In this document: piece by piece, positions 35,601 through 45,720 of the stretch | How the letters are laid out: each line of letters opens with the position of its first letter | Numbering within the stretch: the first letter of the stretch is position 1 | Assembly: GCF_029962835.1 (NCBI RefSeq) | Contig: NC_080588.1 | Span: forward strand, 63,946,001 to 64,010,000 | Reading direction: 5' to 3' | DNA from: Magnolia sinica | Lineage: Eukaryota; Streptophyta; Magnoliopsida; Magnoliales; Magnoliaceae | Length of the DNA: 64,000 bases | Program-made: the position numbers and the translations under genes | Notes under the pieces: model-generated | Seen by the model: the letters and a program-made list of their open reading frames with translations, nothing else | Told to the model about the DNA's origin: nothing | The model's database searches: none

Positions 35601-35637
35601 ATCTCACACATGTTGATCTGCCAGACGTGTGTGAGAT
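35601..35637. promoter_or_regulatory. inverted repeat in the PR-1 upstream region
   Basis: atctcacaca and tgtgtgagat form 10-bp arms around a 17-base spacer, about 275 bases before the ATG. The partner locus keeps a similar structure at 37720-37755. It could be a binding site or merely part of a shared repeat. Confidence 0.45.
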
Positions 35638-35669
35638 CCAAGCTGCTTGCCAGGTGGGCCTGGCGTGTG

Positions 35670-36769
35670 GATGGTTAGTAGTAAAAACTAGGCTGATTGG
35701 ATTAAGTTTAGATGGTCAGTTTCTTTTAATGGTCCATTTTTTAAACATGTATGGCTCACCTGATGGTCAGATCAGCCTCTGATTTCAGAGGCAAGATATC
35801 TAAAGAGTGAGACCCATCTGATGAAAGGCTTGGATCTTGCACACATGCTGTATATAGACACGAGTTAGAGAAAAATTGGAGTGAAGTTAAGAGTAGCATG
35901 GAAGAAATGCTTAGAAAAGAGAAACATATCATAACAGAATAACTAAGTTAACTGCTTTTTATCCTTTACAAGTTTAAGCTTTGACATTTCTTTTCAAAGA
36001 TTTCTAATTACAGAATAGGAATGATTGTTGGAATCCTACATTAATCCAACTTCCCAAAAGCTGGTTGGTTTTATTAGCTTGCTTGGACTTAAATCAATTT
36101 GTGGGCACAAGATGATGTTTGAATGACATCCAATCCGTCCACATTATGTGCCCCCTAATGTTGTCCTTGGACCAAAAATTCAGGCTCCACCACTGAAGTT
36201 GGCCAGGCCATAAGAACGGCTGGGATGGGAAGGCCCATTATTAAAAACCTTCCAGATTGTGGGTCTTCTGGTCCACTGCCAAGCCCACCTATTAGATGTT
36301 TCTTCGCGACTTTTGAAGCCCATTTCTAAAGGCGTCCAATCCGTTCATTTTTATGGTCCATGATCAGATGCAATGTATTGCAGAAAGATGAAAGGCTGAT
36401 TTTTGTTTATTTACTTATTCATATTTAATGGTGGGAACACACGCAAGTGACTGATCATCTACACTTTTTGACTAAGGAAGTAATCATAGAATACTTGGTT
36501 TTTCAAGTTGTGCAAGTGGGGCCATGGATCGATGATCCATACCGTTCATCTGCTGAGAGCTCTGTTGTTAATCTTGCCCCATAAATTTTCAGATTGGAAG
36601 ATCCTAGCCGCCAATGTTGGGCCTTTTCCAGTTCAACGTTTACAGTGGCACTATTTCTCATCTTGACGGTCTATTGGCATTGCACCAATCAAAAGGTCAA
36701 GATTTTCCCGTAGGAGAGCCAGTGTGGGTTGTTTCGGGCCACCAGATCATTTTCTTTAATGAAATGGAA
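35670..36769. other. intergenic sequence between PR-1 copy and hairpin repeat
   Basis: No gene was recognised. Short tracts of gtgggcccac-type text suggest old repeat debris. A 37-base near-restatement of ggatcttgcacacatgctg near 35829 echoes the upstream inverted repeat. Confidence 0.35.
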
Positions 36770-37225
36770 GCGGAGTACCAGTGACCCCGGGCAGAGAGAT
36801 ATTCCGGTTGCAGGGGTAGTGTGGGGCCCACAGAGATGTCCGTGACAAATCCACTCGGTCCATCTGTTTTGCAAGACTACAGTAGGACAGGATTCTAAAA
36901 ATCAGGCAGATATAGACCAAAACACACTAAACAGTGGGGATTGAACGCCTAGGGGTGGCAGAAGTTTTGTATTAGTATGATATTTCTTCCTACAGTTTAT
37001 CTGAGTGTTAATAACCCTGTGAACCGTTTGGATGGTATATAAACATCAAGGTCAGCTCCAGGAAGGTTTCAAGGGTACTTTTTTTTGTCAGTGTGATCCA
37101 CCTAAGTTTTGTATCTATCTGATATTTAGACATCCGTCCTATTGCGGTCTTTCAAAACAGATGGACGGATTGGATTTGTCATCTACATCTCTGTGGACTC
37201 TGCGCCCGAGTCACAGGCAATCCGC
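36770..37225. repeat. hairpin repeat with GCGG and AATCCGC ends
   Basis: The left end gcggagtaccagtg and the right end ggcaatccgc match the family termini. The left arm gtggggcccacagagatgtc is mirrored by tctacatctctgtggactc at the right. The gggattgaacgcctag block is in the middle. Confidence 0.7.
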
Positions 37226-37432
37226 TTTCTATTTGAACTACCAGGAGAGCTTATCTTACACTAAGATGTGTGTACCAAATCCAAAAAAGCTTAAGTAAAC
37301 CAACCACTTTTAGGAAGTTCGATTAATGTAGGATTATAACTATCTTTCCTATTCTTTTATTATAAATATTTAAGAAGTGTCAAAGCTTCAACTTCTAAAG
37401 GATAAAAAGGAGTTAGTTAAATTAGTTAATTC

Positions 37433-37489
<57 letters not shown>

Positions 37490-37719
37490 TCTCTTTTCTA
37501 AGATTTCCTTCCATGTTATTCTAAATTTACTCTTATCTCTAACACATGTCTATCTAGAATACGTGAGAAAGATCCAAGACTTTCATCATATGGGTCTCAC
37601 CCTTAGATGCCTTGTCGAAGAAATCAGGTTCATCTCATCATCAAGTGAAAAGGACCATCGATCAGGCTAAGTTTCCGTCATTTCTCTACAGTGCCAGGCC
37701 CACCTGACCAGTGGTTTGG
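37226..37719. repeat. intergenic sequence with a 51-bp TA microsatellite
   Basis: A pure TA run spans 37438-37488. No gene was recognised on either side. The text from about 37690 onward is the upstream region shared with the inverted PR-1 partner. Confidence 0.8.
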
Positions 37720-37755
37720 ATCTTTCACACATCTGCACGTCAACACGTGTGAGAT
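37720..37755. promoter_or_regulatory. inverted repeat upstream of the second broken PR-1
   Basis: The arms atctttcacacat and cacgtgtgagat correspond to those at 35601-35637 in the inverted partner. They lie about 270 bases before the ATG. Confidence 0.4.
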
Positions 37756-37946
37756 GAAAGTGCCAAGAAGACCATTTGATAGAATGCACTTGGTAAAGGC
37801 ATTGGCTCATGTAGATATTAAAATTATTGCAAGTTCCTACGAAAGAGGTGCAAATGACTTAATTTTCTTAAGAAATTGAAACTTTTGTACATGTAAGTTA
37901 GCTCTTCCCAACGGCCCACTCTTTCCATCGTGTGCTAGCTCAGTAC

Positions 37947-37954
37947 TATAAATA
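37947..37954 (+). promoter_or_regulatory. TATA box of the 38.0-kb PR-1 copy
   Basis: TATAAATA lies 71 bases before the ATG at 38025, in text nearly identical to the promoter of the inverted partner. Confidence 0.7.
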
Positions 37955-38024
37955 CCCCACCTCTTAGGCCCATTTGCATCAACCCATCAAAGGCTAGGAT
38001 AGCATAGAGAAAGTGAGTAGAAAG

Positions 38025-38835
38025 ATGGCATTGTCTAGCCTTGCATTAGCTTGGATGTATGTCACGGGCCTTCCTGTGGCCCATGTTACTCAAGCCCAAA
38101 ACACAGCACAAGATTTCCTTGGTGTCCACAACTCTGCTCGTGTGCAAGTGGGTGTTGGCAATATGGCATGGGACACGACAATACATGCGTTTATATCTGG
38201 ACTGAGAGTACACTGTAACTAACTGTTTTTCTCCGAGAGTATACTTGCACCTTTGGGGTTTTGCACCAGTTTCAAACAAGAGACGAGTTTGTTCAGGTGA
38301 TCGCACTAGTGAGTTCAAACTCAATGGATATAACTCAATAACATTCATAGGGTTTTTTTGTAATTGAGTTCGCTGCTGAGCCAACTCACTTTGGGCCTAA
38401 GTTCTATAAGCTAGTTAGAGCATATGTACAGCGAGTGCACTGCTAGAACTAGGCCATAGTCATTGTACCCTGAAGGCCAACTATTTAAGATACCTGTTGT
38501 ATTTGGGATGCGGTCCAAGAAAGTTAAATTTGGTTTCAGACCAAGTGAGCCAGTCACGCCTTAACTCAATCAAATAAGTCATCTTTTCTTTACTTTTAAG
38601 TATTTCTATATTCTATTTTTAAAATTTTATTTATTATTTCCGGCAGATTTTTCAACAAGAAGCAGGGCTATATGACAATCCACCAGCACCTGCAGTAGTG
38701 GGGAAAGCAGGCGGGCACTACACACAAGTCGTGTGGCGCAACTCAGTTCAGCTCAGTTGCAAATGGGTCCAATGCAATAGCAACGGGATCTTCATCATAT
38801 GCAACTATTACCTACATGGAAACCTCGTGGGGTAG
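38025..38835 (+). pseudogene. PR1: PR-1 (CAP superfamily) disrupted in the middle
   Basis: The ATG at 38025 opens [17 protein letters not shown], a signal peptide, then QNTAQDFLGVHNSARVQVG and GNMAWDTT, after which the CAP reading is lost near 38195. The C-terminal half returns at about 38690-38835 with [29 protein letters not shown] and HGNLVG, then a TAG in place of the Gln codon that precedes RPY in the relatives. Roughly 500 bases of unrelated AT-rich text (38195-38665) replace the stretch that should hold the first cysteine and the GENLFW motif, so about 45 residues are gone, not only interrupted. The second-half cysteine pair before GHYTQ is also missing. This copy cannot make a normal PR-1. 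It is the inverted partner of the 35.3-kb copy. Confidence 0.88.
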
Positions 38836-38839
38836 TGCC

Positions 38840-39499
38840 CATAGTAGAGTTCTTGAGCGTGTGATTGTTAGTGTACATAAGTTTTGGTGATCATGTGTGG
38901 TGATAGATCAATGTGTCCTAAATAGGTTTTGTTTAGGATTCATTTGATCCACACCGTTAACAATTTCAAGTGAAATTCATGCACATCTATTTCTTTTTTC
39001 CTACTAGTCAGGAAAGAAGGTAGGAATTTGCGATGCTCTATAATAAAATATGTGTATTATGCTCGGGGTATCGTTATGTGATGCACAACCTATTAACTTT
39101 TACTGTAAAGGGCCATTTGGGGTGAATTGACGGACAAAGTGGGTGACGTCCGTCTATTTCATAAGAAAACACATGCTTTTAACTCAAAAATAAAAATTTA
39201 AGAAAAATTACTATTTTAAATATTTTCTATTTTTATAGTATATTCTTATTTTTAAAGTTATATATATATATATATAAGAAATAACTTTTAATTATGTTAG
39301 GACTCTTCTAACAAAAGTTTATTTGAAATTTTTATCTTTAGAAATTGGCCTTTAAAAGTTTTTTACTACAATCAAAACTTTTATTATAGTTAGAATTTTG
39401 CTATTTTTTTATAATTAAGAATTTTAATTATTATTTTTATTAATGGTGTAATTGAGACACATATACATTAGACAATTATTGATCTAACTAATTGTATTC

Positions 39500-39505
<6 letters not shown>
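38840..39505. other. AT-rich intergenic sequence
   Basis: The first 150 bases are PR-1 3' flank shared with the inverted partner. The rest is very AT-rich, with a short TA run near 39259. No gene was recognised. Confidence 0.45.

Positions 39506-39566
<61 letters not shown>
39506..39566. repeat. TA then GA microsatellite
   Basis: A TA run to 39532 is followed by a GA run to 39566. Confidence 0.95.
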
Positions 39567-39569
<3 letters not shown>

Positions 39570-39635
39570 AGTTGAACCTTTTGAAGCCTTTGATCACATA
39601 ACTCTTTTCATTACAAGACCACTACTACTCTAGAC

Positions 39636-40330
39636 TGATGTAGGGTGGGTTGTTGAGACTTTCATGGCAAAGATGGACTAGAGAAGGCTTGATTGAAGGT
39701 GAAAATGATCCGGACCATAATAACTTAAAAAACAGTCATATCTCACAAATTGGGATGAATTTTTCAACATTATTATATATGATTTTAGGTAAGAGAAGCT
39801 ACTTAAACCAACTAACCCGGTTATGTTGGATTGCCACGCCGGATTTACGAGATTCCATCATATAGATAGTCAAAAGTTTCATTTAATTTCTTTTTTACTA
39901 TAAATAGTAAATTTGAATTCAAGTATAACTATTGATCCTTTGAATTCTAAGAGTAGTGCTCAACATGAAAATGGCTTTAAAAAGTTGGGAGAATAATTAG
40001 GTTGCGCCAAATTGCACACTAACTATTTTTGGCCAAAAACCATGGAGTCTTGTAGGAATGGAGGTCTTCTGTAAATGGTAAGTATACTATTTATGGTAAA
40101 TTATGTTTTTAGGGTGTTTAAGTCTAAAACTTTGTCATAAGTTCTAGCTCATTATCTAAAGGGTTGTGATTTTTTTTTAATCATCAATCAAGTTGTTTCA
40201 AATTTATTAGAAATTATTTTGACTTTTTTCCATCATGGATTCAAGGAAGCTCCGTGAGGAGTCCAAAGAGCTCCGTAGATATCTCATAAGCAAGGCGGTG
40301 ATTAACCTCATCATGTCCCTCCCTGCGTCA
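39636..40330 (+). mobile_element. solo LTR fossil, 695 bp
   Basis: It begins TGATGTAGGGTGGG and follows the solo LTR at 33667 through the ttcatggcaaagatgga, agctactt, ttgccacgccgg and tttttggccaaaaacc blocks. It ends tccctgcgtca. It is flanked by TAGAC (39631-39635) and TTGAC (40331-40335), one mismatch. No internal region is present. Its sequence differs a good deal from the 33.7-kb copy, so both are old or come from different source elements. Confidence 0.65.
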
Positions 40331-40335
40331 TTGAC

Positions 40336-41063
40336 CAACATCTTTCCAGCCTGATTACGACCATGGTCAGGATTGGACCATGGCTTAATGGATTACAGCC
40401 ACACAATGGCCAACACCGGCCGGATTTGTGGCCTAGGCCAAGGTCTTGAAAATCATATTCCTGGTTTTCTACACAATATGCGGTTGCAGGGCCGATCCGA
40501 CTCTGATGCTTTTCAGCACCACGGATAAGGGTGAGGAATTGGAGGTGACTCCGTCTGAATCGGCAAAGTCAGACCCTGAACTCGACCAAGTCGCCATAGA
40601 CTCAGGACCCATGAGTCAACCCAGTCCGTCGGAGTTGTTTATTTTTAAAGCCTTGCGTGTATATAATAAACACAATGGCTATTCTAGCATTTTAATCCAG
40701 ACCATCAAAATCGCAGGCTCCACTGTGAATGGCCACATAAATCAATGCTCAACCTGAAGAAAGATTAACGCAAATTCATCCCTTGGTCAAGACAACCCAA
40801 GATCCATTTACAGCCCATTTTCTAAGGAAAACACCATAATTTATATTATCTCACACAAGCATATATAGAAATGCGTAGGATTACAAGATCCGACCACTCA
40901 TCTGGTGATCCCAGCCATTTATTGGCCTGACCCAAAAATCAGATCAAGGCCCACCATATCGACAATCCATATCTTGTACACGTCAGCCATGCGTTTGATG
41001 AGAACCCGAGCAACAAAAATGTACAAAAGTGCTTTTGAAGTTGGCATTCCTGCTTCATCAATA
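40336..41063. other. intergenic sequence downstream of the intact PR-1
   Basis: An open frame at 40446-40757 contains an acidic stretch (EELEVTPSESAKSDPE) but no recognisable domain. It could be a scrap of a retroelement or chance. Otherwise nothing. Confidence 0.35.
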
Positions 41064-41579
41064 TCAAGCAACGTGTGGTTTGATGAGAATATCGTACGGA
41101 CGTTGGCCCGCGTAATTTCCCGGTGGGCTATAGTTGCACGTGATGAAGAATGCCCCATTGTTGCACTTCACACGAGCGCACCCAAGACGGACTGAATTCC
41201 TCCACACCACCTGTGTGTAGTGCCCGCACACTTTCCCGCTTGCACACGTGTTAGTGTCATAGTTGTAGTTCTGCCTCTCGCTGGCCCATGAGGTCACGGC
41301 ATCCGCAGCCGTGTATTCGCGTCCATAACCCCAGAAGATATTCTCGCCGTATGGCCCACCTGAGTGCACGAGATTGCAATCGCTGATGCGCTGGTTAGCG
41401 TAGTTCCGGGCATAGGTCGCGACCGCGTTGTCCCAGCTCATGGGGCCCACGCCTACCTGTGCACGTACGACGTTGTGGAACCGAAGGAAATCTTGGGGGG
41501 AGTTTTGGGCCATTGAGAGGTGGGCCAGGATCAGGGCCATGACACACATGAATGCTAATGCATGGCTTGAAGATGCCAT
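41064..41579 (-). CDS. PR1: PR-1 protein, intact, with C-terminal extension
   Basis: This is a secreted CAP-superfamily defence protein of 171 residues in a single exon. A signal peptide ends at about Ala24, and the mature start is [15 protein letters not shown] landmarks: His35, [10 protein letters not shown] with Glu79, Glu101, GHYTQVVW with His120, and six cysteines (68, 112, 118, 134, 139, 148). The usual end of PR-1 is reached at Tyr162 ([15 protein letters not shown]), but the frame continues for nine residues, DILIKPHVA, before TGA. In tomato PR-1b the last eleven residues (PxGNxxGQxPY) are released as the immune peptide CAPE1. Here that motif is internal. The start is the only ATG that gives the family signal peptide. 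The upstream region beyond the TATA box is a hairpin repeat, so regulation may differ from its relatives. Transcription cannot be judged from sequence. Confidence 0.95.
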   Translation of the reverse strand: MASSSHALAFMCVMALILAHLSMAQNSPQDFLRFHNVVRAQVGVGPMSWDNAVATYARNYANQRISDCNLVHSGGPYGENIFWGYGREYTAADAVTSWASERQNYNYDTNTCASGKVCGHYTQVVWRNSVRLGCARVKCNNGAFFITCNYSPPGNYAGQRPYDILIKPHVA

Positions 41580-41647
41580 GATGCTCTCTTTTCAAGAATG
41601 ATATTTCCTTTCGTTTGGATGTTGAAAATGTACATTGTATTTTGTGG

Positions 41648-41655
41648 TATTTATA
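41648..41655 (-). promoter_or_regulatory. TATA box of the intact 41-kb PR-1
   Basis: TATAAATA on the minus strand lies 69 bases before the ATG, matching the spacing in the other PR-1 copies. Confidence 0.75.
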
Positions 41656-41689
41656 GCATTTCAAAGGCCGCAGGGAAGATAATCCATCC

Positions 41690-42121
41690 AGGCTGCAGGG
41701 TTCTTTGGGGCCACCTTGATGTATAGGTTTTATCCATGCCGGCCATCCATATTTCCAGATTGTTTTAGGGTACGAACCCAAAAATTAGGTCGATCCAATA
41801 CTTAAATGGACCACACATTTGGGATTGAACTTCCACCATTAAAAACTTCTTGGGAGCCGAAGGAGTTTTGGATGAAGCTGATATTAGTATTGTCTCTTCA
41901 TCCGGGCCCATATGACCTTATGAGCAGGTTGGATGGCAAATAAACTCACGTTGGCTGTTAGAAGGTTTCAACTGTGGGTGTCATTATCACCGTTGCTTTC
42001 TGTGTTGCGGTCCACTTGTGCTTTGAATCCCACTCATTTTTGTGCCCACACCCTCACATGATGTGGAAAGATGGATAGATATAACTTATACATCACGGTG
42101 GGTCCCACATAGCCCCTGCCT
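41690..42121. repeat. hairpin repeat directly upstream of PR-1
   Basis: The left arm tttggggccaccttgatg and ccatgccggccatccat is mirrored by the right arm atacatcacggtgggtccc. The middle holds tccaccattaaaaacttc and aagctgatattagtattg. The near edge lies about 35 bases from the TATA box of the 41-kb PR-1. Confidence 0.75.
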
Positions 42122-42172
42122 ATTGTTAAGGGGCAGCCGTTCCTTTCCATATTATTGCTAGTGGATGTGGGT

Positions 42173-42702
42173 GCGGATTGCGTACTACCTCCGCCCGGAC
42201 GGTACGCCGTCTACATAGGGCCCTGTGAGGCCTAGCGTGATGTAAGTGTTTCATCCACTCCGTTCATCGCTTTTCTCAGATAATTTGAAGGCATTAGCCA
42301 AAAACTTAGGGTGTTAAACGGATTAAGTGGACCACAAAGTGAGGGATTGATCTTCCACCATTAAAAACTTCTTGTTAGTTGGAGAAGGTTAGGATCAAGC
42401 TGATATTTGTTTTTACATTTCATCCACGTGTACATGACCTTATGAATAAGTTGGATGGTAAAAACAAACATCACAAACATCATGGTGGCCCTTAGAAAAG
42501 TTTCAACAGTGAGTGTCATTATCACTGCAGCTTCCTTTGGTGTGTTCCACTGGAGCCATGGACCTGCTTATTTTTAACATCATAACTTAAAATATCTGAG
42601 AAAAGCGATCAACGGCGTGGATAAAACACTTACATCACGGTGGGCCTCGCAGAGCCATGCCCGGACGGATTAACGTCCGGGCGGGGGTACGACGCAATCC
42701 GC
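42173..42702. repeat. hairpin repeat, best-preserved ends
   Basis: The left end gcggattgcgtactacctc and cgcccggacg mirrors the right end gcgggggtacgacgcaatcc then gc. The next 70 bases (ttcatccactccgttcatcg against cgatcaacggcgtggataaa) pair closely. The arms show few mismatches over about 110 bases, so this is one of the younger copies. Confidence 0.8.
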
Positions 42703-43510
42703 TTCCGATGCGGACGTCCACCGAAGATTGATTTTTATTGAGTAGATAAATTTCTTTTGATTAAACTAAAGTTTCGTGTGAGAAGAAAAGCTTTGGCACT
42801 GTGCAGGACTATGGTGAGTCATACGTACGCAATCAAGATTCTACATGTGGAATACTTTTAGCTCAAATCATACTGTTGATACCGTGGGACCTATCTGAGA
42901 TGACTTTTAATCCAAGATGATATGCTGACTTGAAATGTTAATGGAGATAATGGACCATGGGGATAATGAACTGTCTATTTTAAACAAATTAATGTTGATT
43001 ATTCAGAGATTACGATTTTTTGTCAATGGTTTTAAATTTTCCGGTGGGTTTCAAAATTTGGACGGTTTAATTTAAGCTTGCTCCATGCCACGTATGCATT
43101 TTGTGAGTGCATGAGCATGAAACATTCTCCCCTGCCAGACTATAAAAAAAACTGCCGTTTGTATGAAAAAAACATTTCCGGTATAAAATATAAGGAGGCT
43201 TGCTCGGCCTACAGCGTCTTTCATTGATTGACGAGACGCGCTAACAGCTAAGGCGGCTCGTGAGTAGGATTTAGGATCCTACTCGCTCTACACATGCGTG
43301 GCACGTGTTCAGTCATTAGGTGGACCATCATAATGTGGCCAACCTCATTAACAACCTTGATCTGAGGCCACAGCACATGTATGATGTGGCCCACATGTTA
43401 AGCAACAGAGATCACACACGCGCCATATCAGCACGTGCGGAGAGTAGAATTCTACCGCGAGTAGTCAAAACTATCTCCTCACGGATAGATAAAGAGGGGA
43501 GATGTTTTGG
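42703..43510. other. intergenic sequence with a short perfect hairpin
   Basis: No gene was recognised. gagtaggat and atcctactc (43262-43284) form a perfect 9-bp stem with a 5-base loop. Similar mirrored text (agagtagaattctaccgcg near 43440) suggests a small diverged MITE between about 43250 and 43470. Confidence 0.45.
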
Positions 43511-43971
43511 TGCGGCCCTTACCGTGGAGCACACCTCCATGTATTTATTCTATATCCACACCGTTCATCCTTTTTTAAAGATCATTTTATTGCATGAACC
43601 CAAGAAATAATAAGATAAGAATCTCATATGGACCATACATTGGGAAAAAGTCGTGATTGACCATTAACGAGCCAAAAAAGGTTTTGGATAAAGCTGATAT
43701 TTATTTTCTTTCCTTCATCAAGGTTTATGTGACTTTATCAACGGATTGGATTGAAAATAATCCCTACAAAATATTTCGGTAGGCCCTAGGAAGTTTTTAA
43801 TAGTAAGTAATTCAATCACCACTGTTTCCTATAGACACCTAAGGTTTTGAACTTCTTAATTTTTGGGCTCATGCACTAAAATGATCTGGAAAAACGGATT
43901 AACAGCATGGATATATAATATATGCATCAAGGTTTGCTCCACTGTAAGCGCCGCACCATCTTTAGTTAGAC
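43511..43971. repeat. hairpin repeat
   Basis: The left end ggtgcggcccttaccgtgga and the right end tccactgtaagcgccgcacc mirror each other, as do atgtatttattctatatcc and ggatatataatatatgcat. The middle has the aagctgatatttattttc block. Confidence 0.7.
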
Positions 43972-45049
43972 GCCGCACGTAATCTTCTCCCGATAATGAG
44001 AAGCAAAGGAAGAAGGCCCGGCGGCTGAATCTTTTATTAGCCTTCGCCAAAAGCATAAGCCTGTGTCAATCCACCCATGTACGGAATTATTTAATACTTC
44101 GCCACCGTGTGATGCTTGATATGCAGGCTCTCAGAAATAGTACACGTGCAAACCTTAACTAAATTAAACCGTTCAAATTAGGGAACCCGCTGTCAATGGG
44201 TCATCATCCAAAAATTAAAATGGTTGAACAATTCTATGGCCTCACTAGTTCACACATGCATGTCCAATGAATACTGATCATCGGAATGTTTTTTTCATTT
44301 CAACCGTCCATTAAATGTCCATCAATCTGCTAGTTTGGTAATTAAATTGGTATGATTTTTGGTTTATAGTCCATCTAAACTATAACCACATTTTGGATGG
44401 TCTGATTTGAGTTACTTGTGTGACATATGTACAATTTTTCCGTGTCTGAGTAGCAAGCATCACCCTATGCCGGAGTAACAAAGTTATTATCCCTGTCCAT
44501 GATCGACCGGATGCAAATTGACTTAACTAGATCTAGTATTTTAAAAAAAATGTTTCCTAGTTTCGCCGCCGACTGCAGTGATAGTTCACTATTTTTTTAA
44601 GTTGTGGTGTCTCATCACGTGCACACATGAACGCCGTGGTGGGGCCGTAGAGCTTTGGCACCAGCTAGCTGGCCGGTGTTGGGGTCACGTGCCAAACTTC
44701 GTTCATGTAACAATGTGCACATACATTAGAAGTGCTAGTTGTGCCATTATGTTAACAAAAATTATGGATTTATAATTTCTATAAAATAATAAAAAATAAA
44801 AAAGTTAAGGACATCCTGAAGCACGTGTGATCTGCTGCCCTTAAAGCATTGTTTGACCTTTCTCAAAGTGATTGAGAATGCTGTTGAGTGGCCAAACAAT
44901 TTCTAGGATATATACGACAAGCATGTGGTTGTGTTGAGCAAACACGAAGAACTGTGAATGGAACTCTATACACATAATTTTTCCTGACTGATAAGCAAAA
45001 TAAAATCTCAAATCAAAGAGAATATTAGAAAATTGTTATTAGTTTAGGC
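43972..45049. other. intergenic sequence, nothing recognised
   Basis: There are scattered short frames without family character and no clear repeat ends. The CACTA-like left end follows immediately. Confidence 0.4.
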
Positions 45050-45066
45050 CACTACAAGAAATTTCA

Positions 45067-45720
45067 CTTTTACCTACGAAATATTTCGTAGGTAAATAAT
45101 ATTATTTCGTAGGCAAAGAGCTTTACCTACGAAAAATTTCGTCGATAATTTCGTTGGTAAAAGACCGTGGCTAAAGGTTTTTACCAACGAAAAATCTCAT
45201 CGTTGGCAATGGTAAGACATTTACCTACGAAATTAAAAACGTTAATAAGACTTTTACCTACGAAATATTTCGTAGGTAAATGATATTATTTCGTAGGCAA
45301 AGAGATTTACCTACGAAAAATTTCGTCGATAATTCCGTTGGTAATATACCGTGGCTAAAGGTTTTTACCGACGAAAAATGTCATCGTTGGCAATGGTAAG
45401 ACGTTTTACCTACGAAAGTAAAAAGGTTAATAAGACTTTTACCTACGAAATATTTCGTAGGTAAATGATATTATTTCGTAGGCAAAGAGGTTTACCTACG
45501 AAATAGTTCGTCGGTAAATCACCGTTGCGAACGCTCCATTGACAATGGTAAGACTTTTACCTATGAACTTTTTCGTAGGTAAAAAGTGTGTTCAGACTTT
45601 TCTCTACAAACGTTTCCGTAGCAAAAAAAAACACTGCTAAGACTTTTACCTACGACAGTTTTCGTAGCTAATAGCTATTTACTCAACCTTTTACCTATGA
45701 AAATTTGCGTGGTAAAAGTC
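45067..45720. repeat. left sub-terminal array, tandem units of about 184 bp
   Basis: Units starting cttttacctacgaaatattt begin at 45067, 45251 and 45436. Each holds several palindromes of the TACGAAA/TTTCGTA type. After the third unit the pattern decays into looser copies (ttttacctacgacagttttc near 45645). Confidence 0.85.

Noticed and set aside
40446-40757. 103-codon frame with an acidic stretch.
   Set aside because: No recognisable domain, no start context or promoter, and it is in repeat-rich DNA. Left as unassigned.
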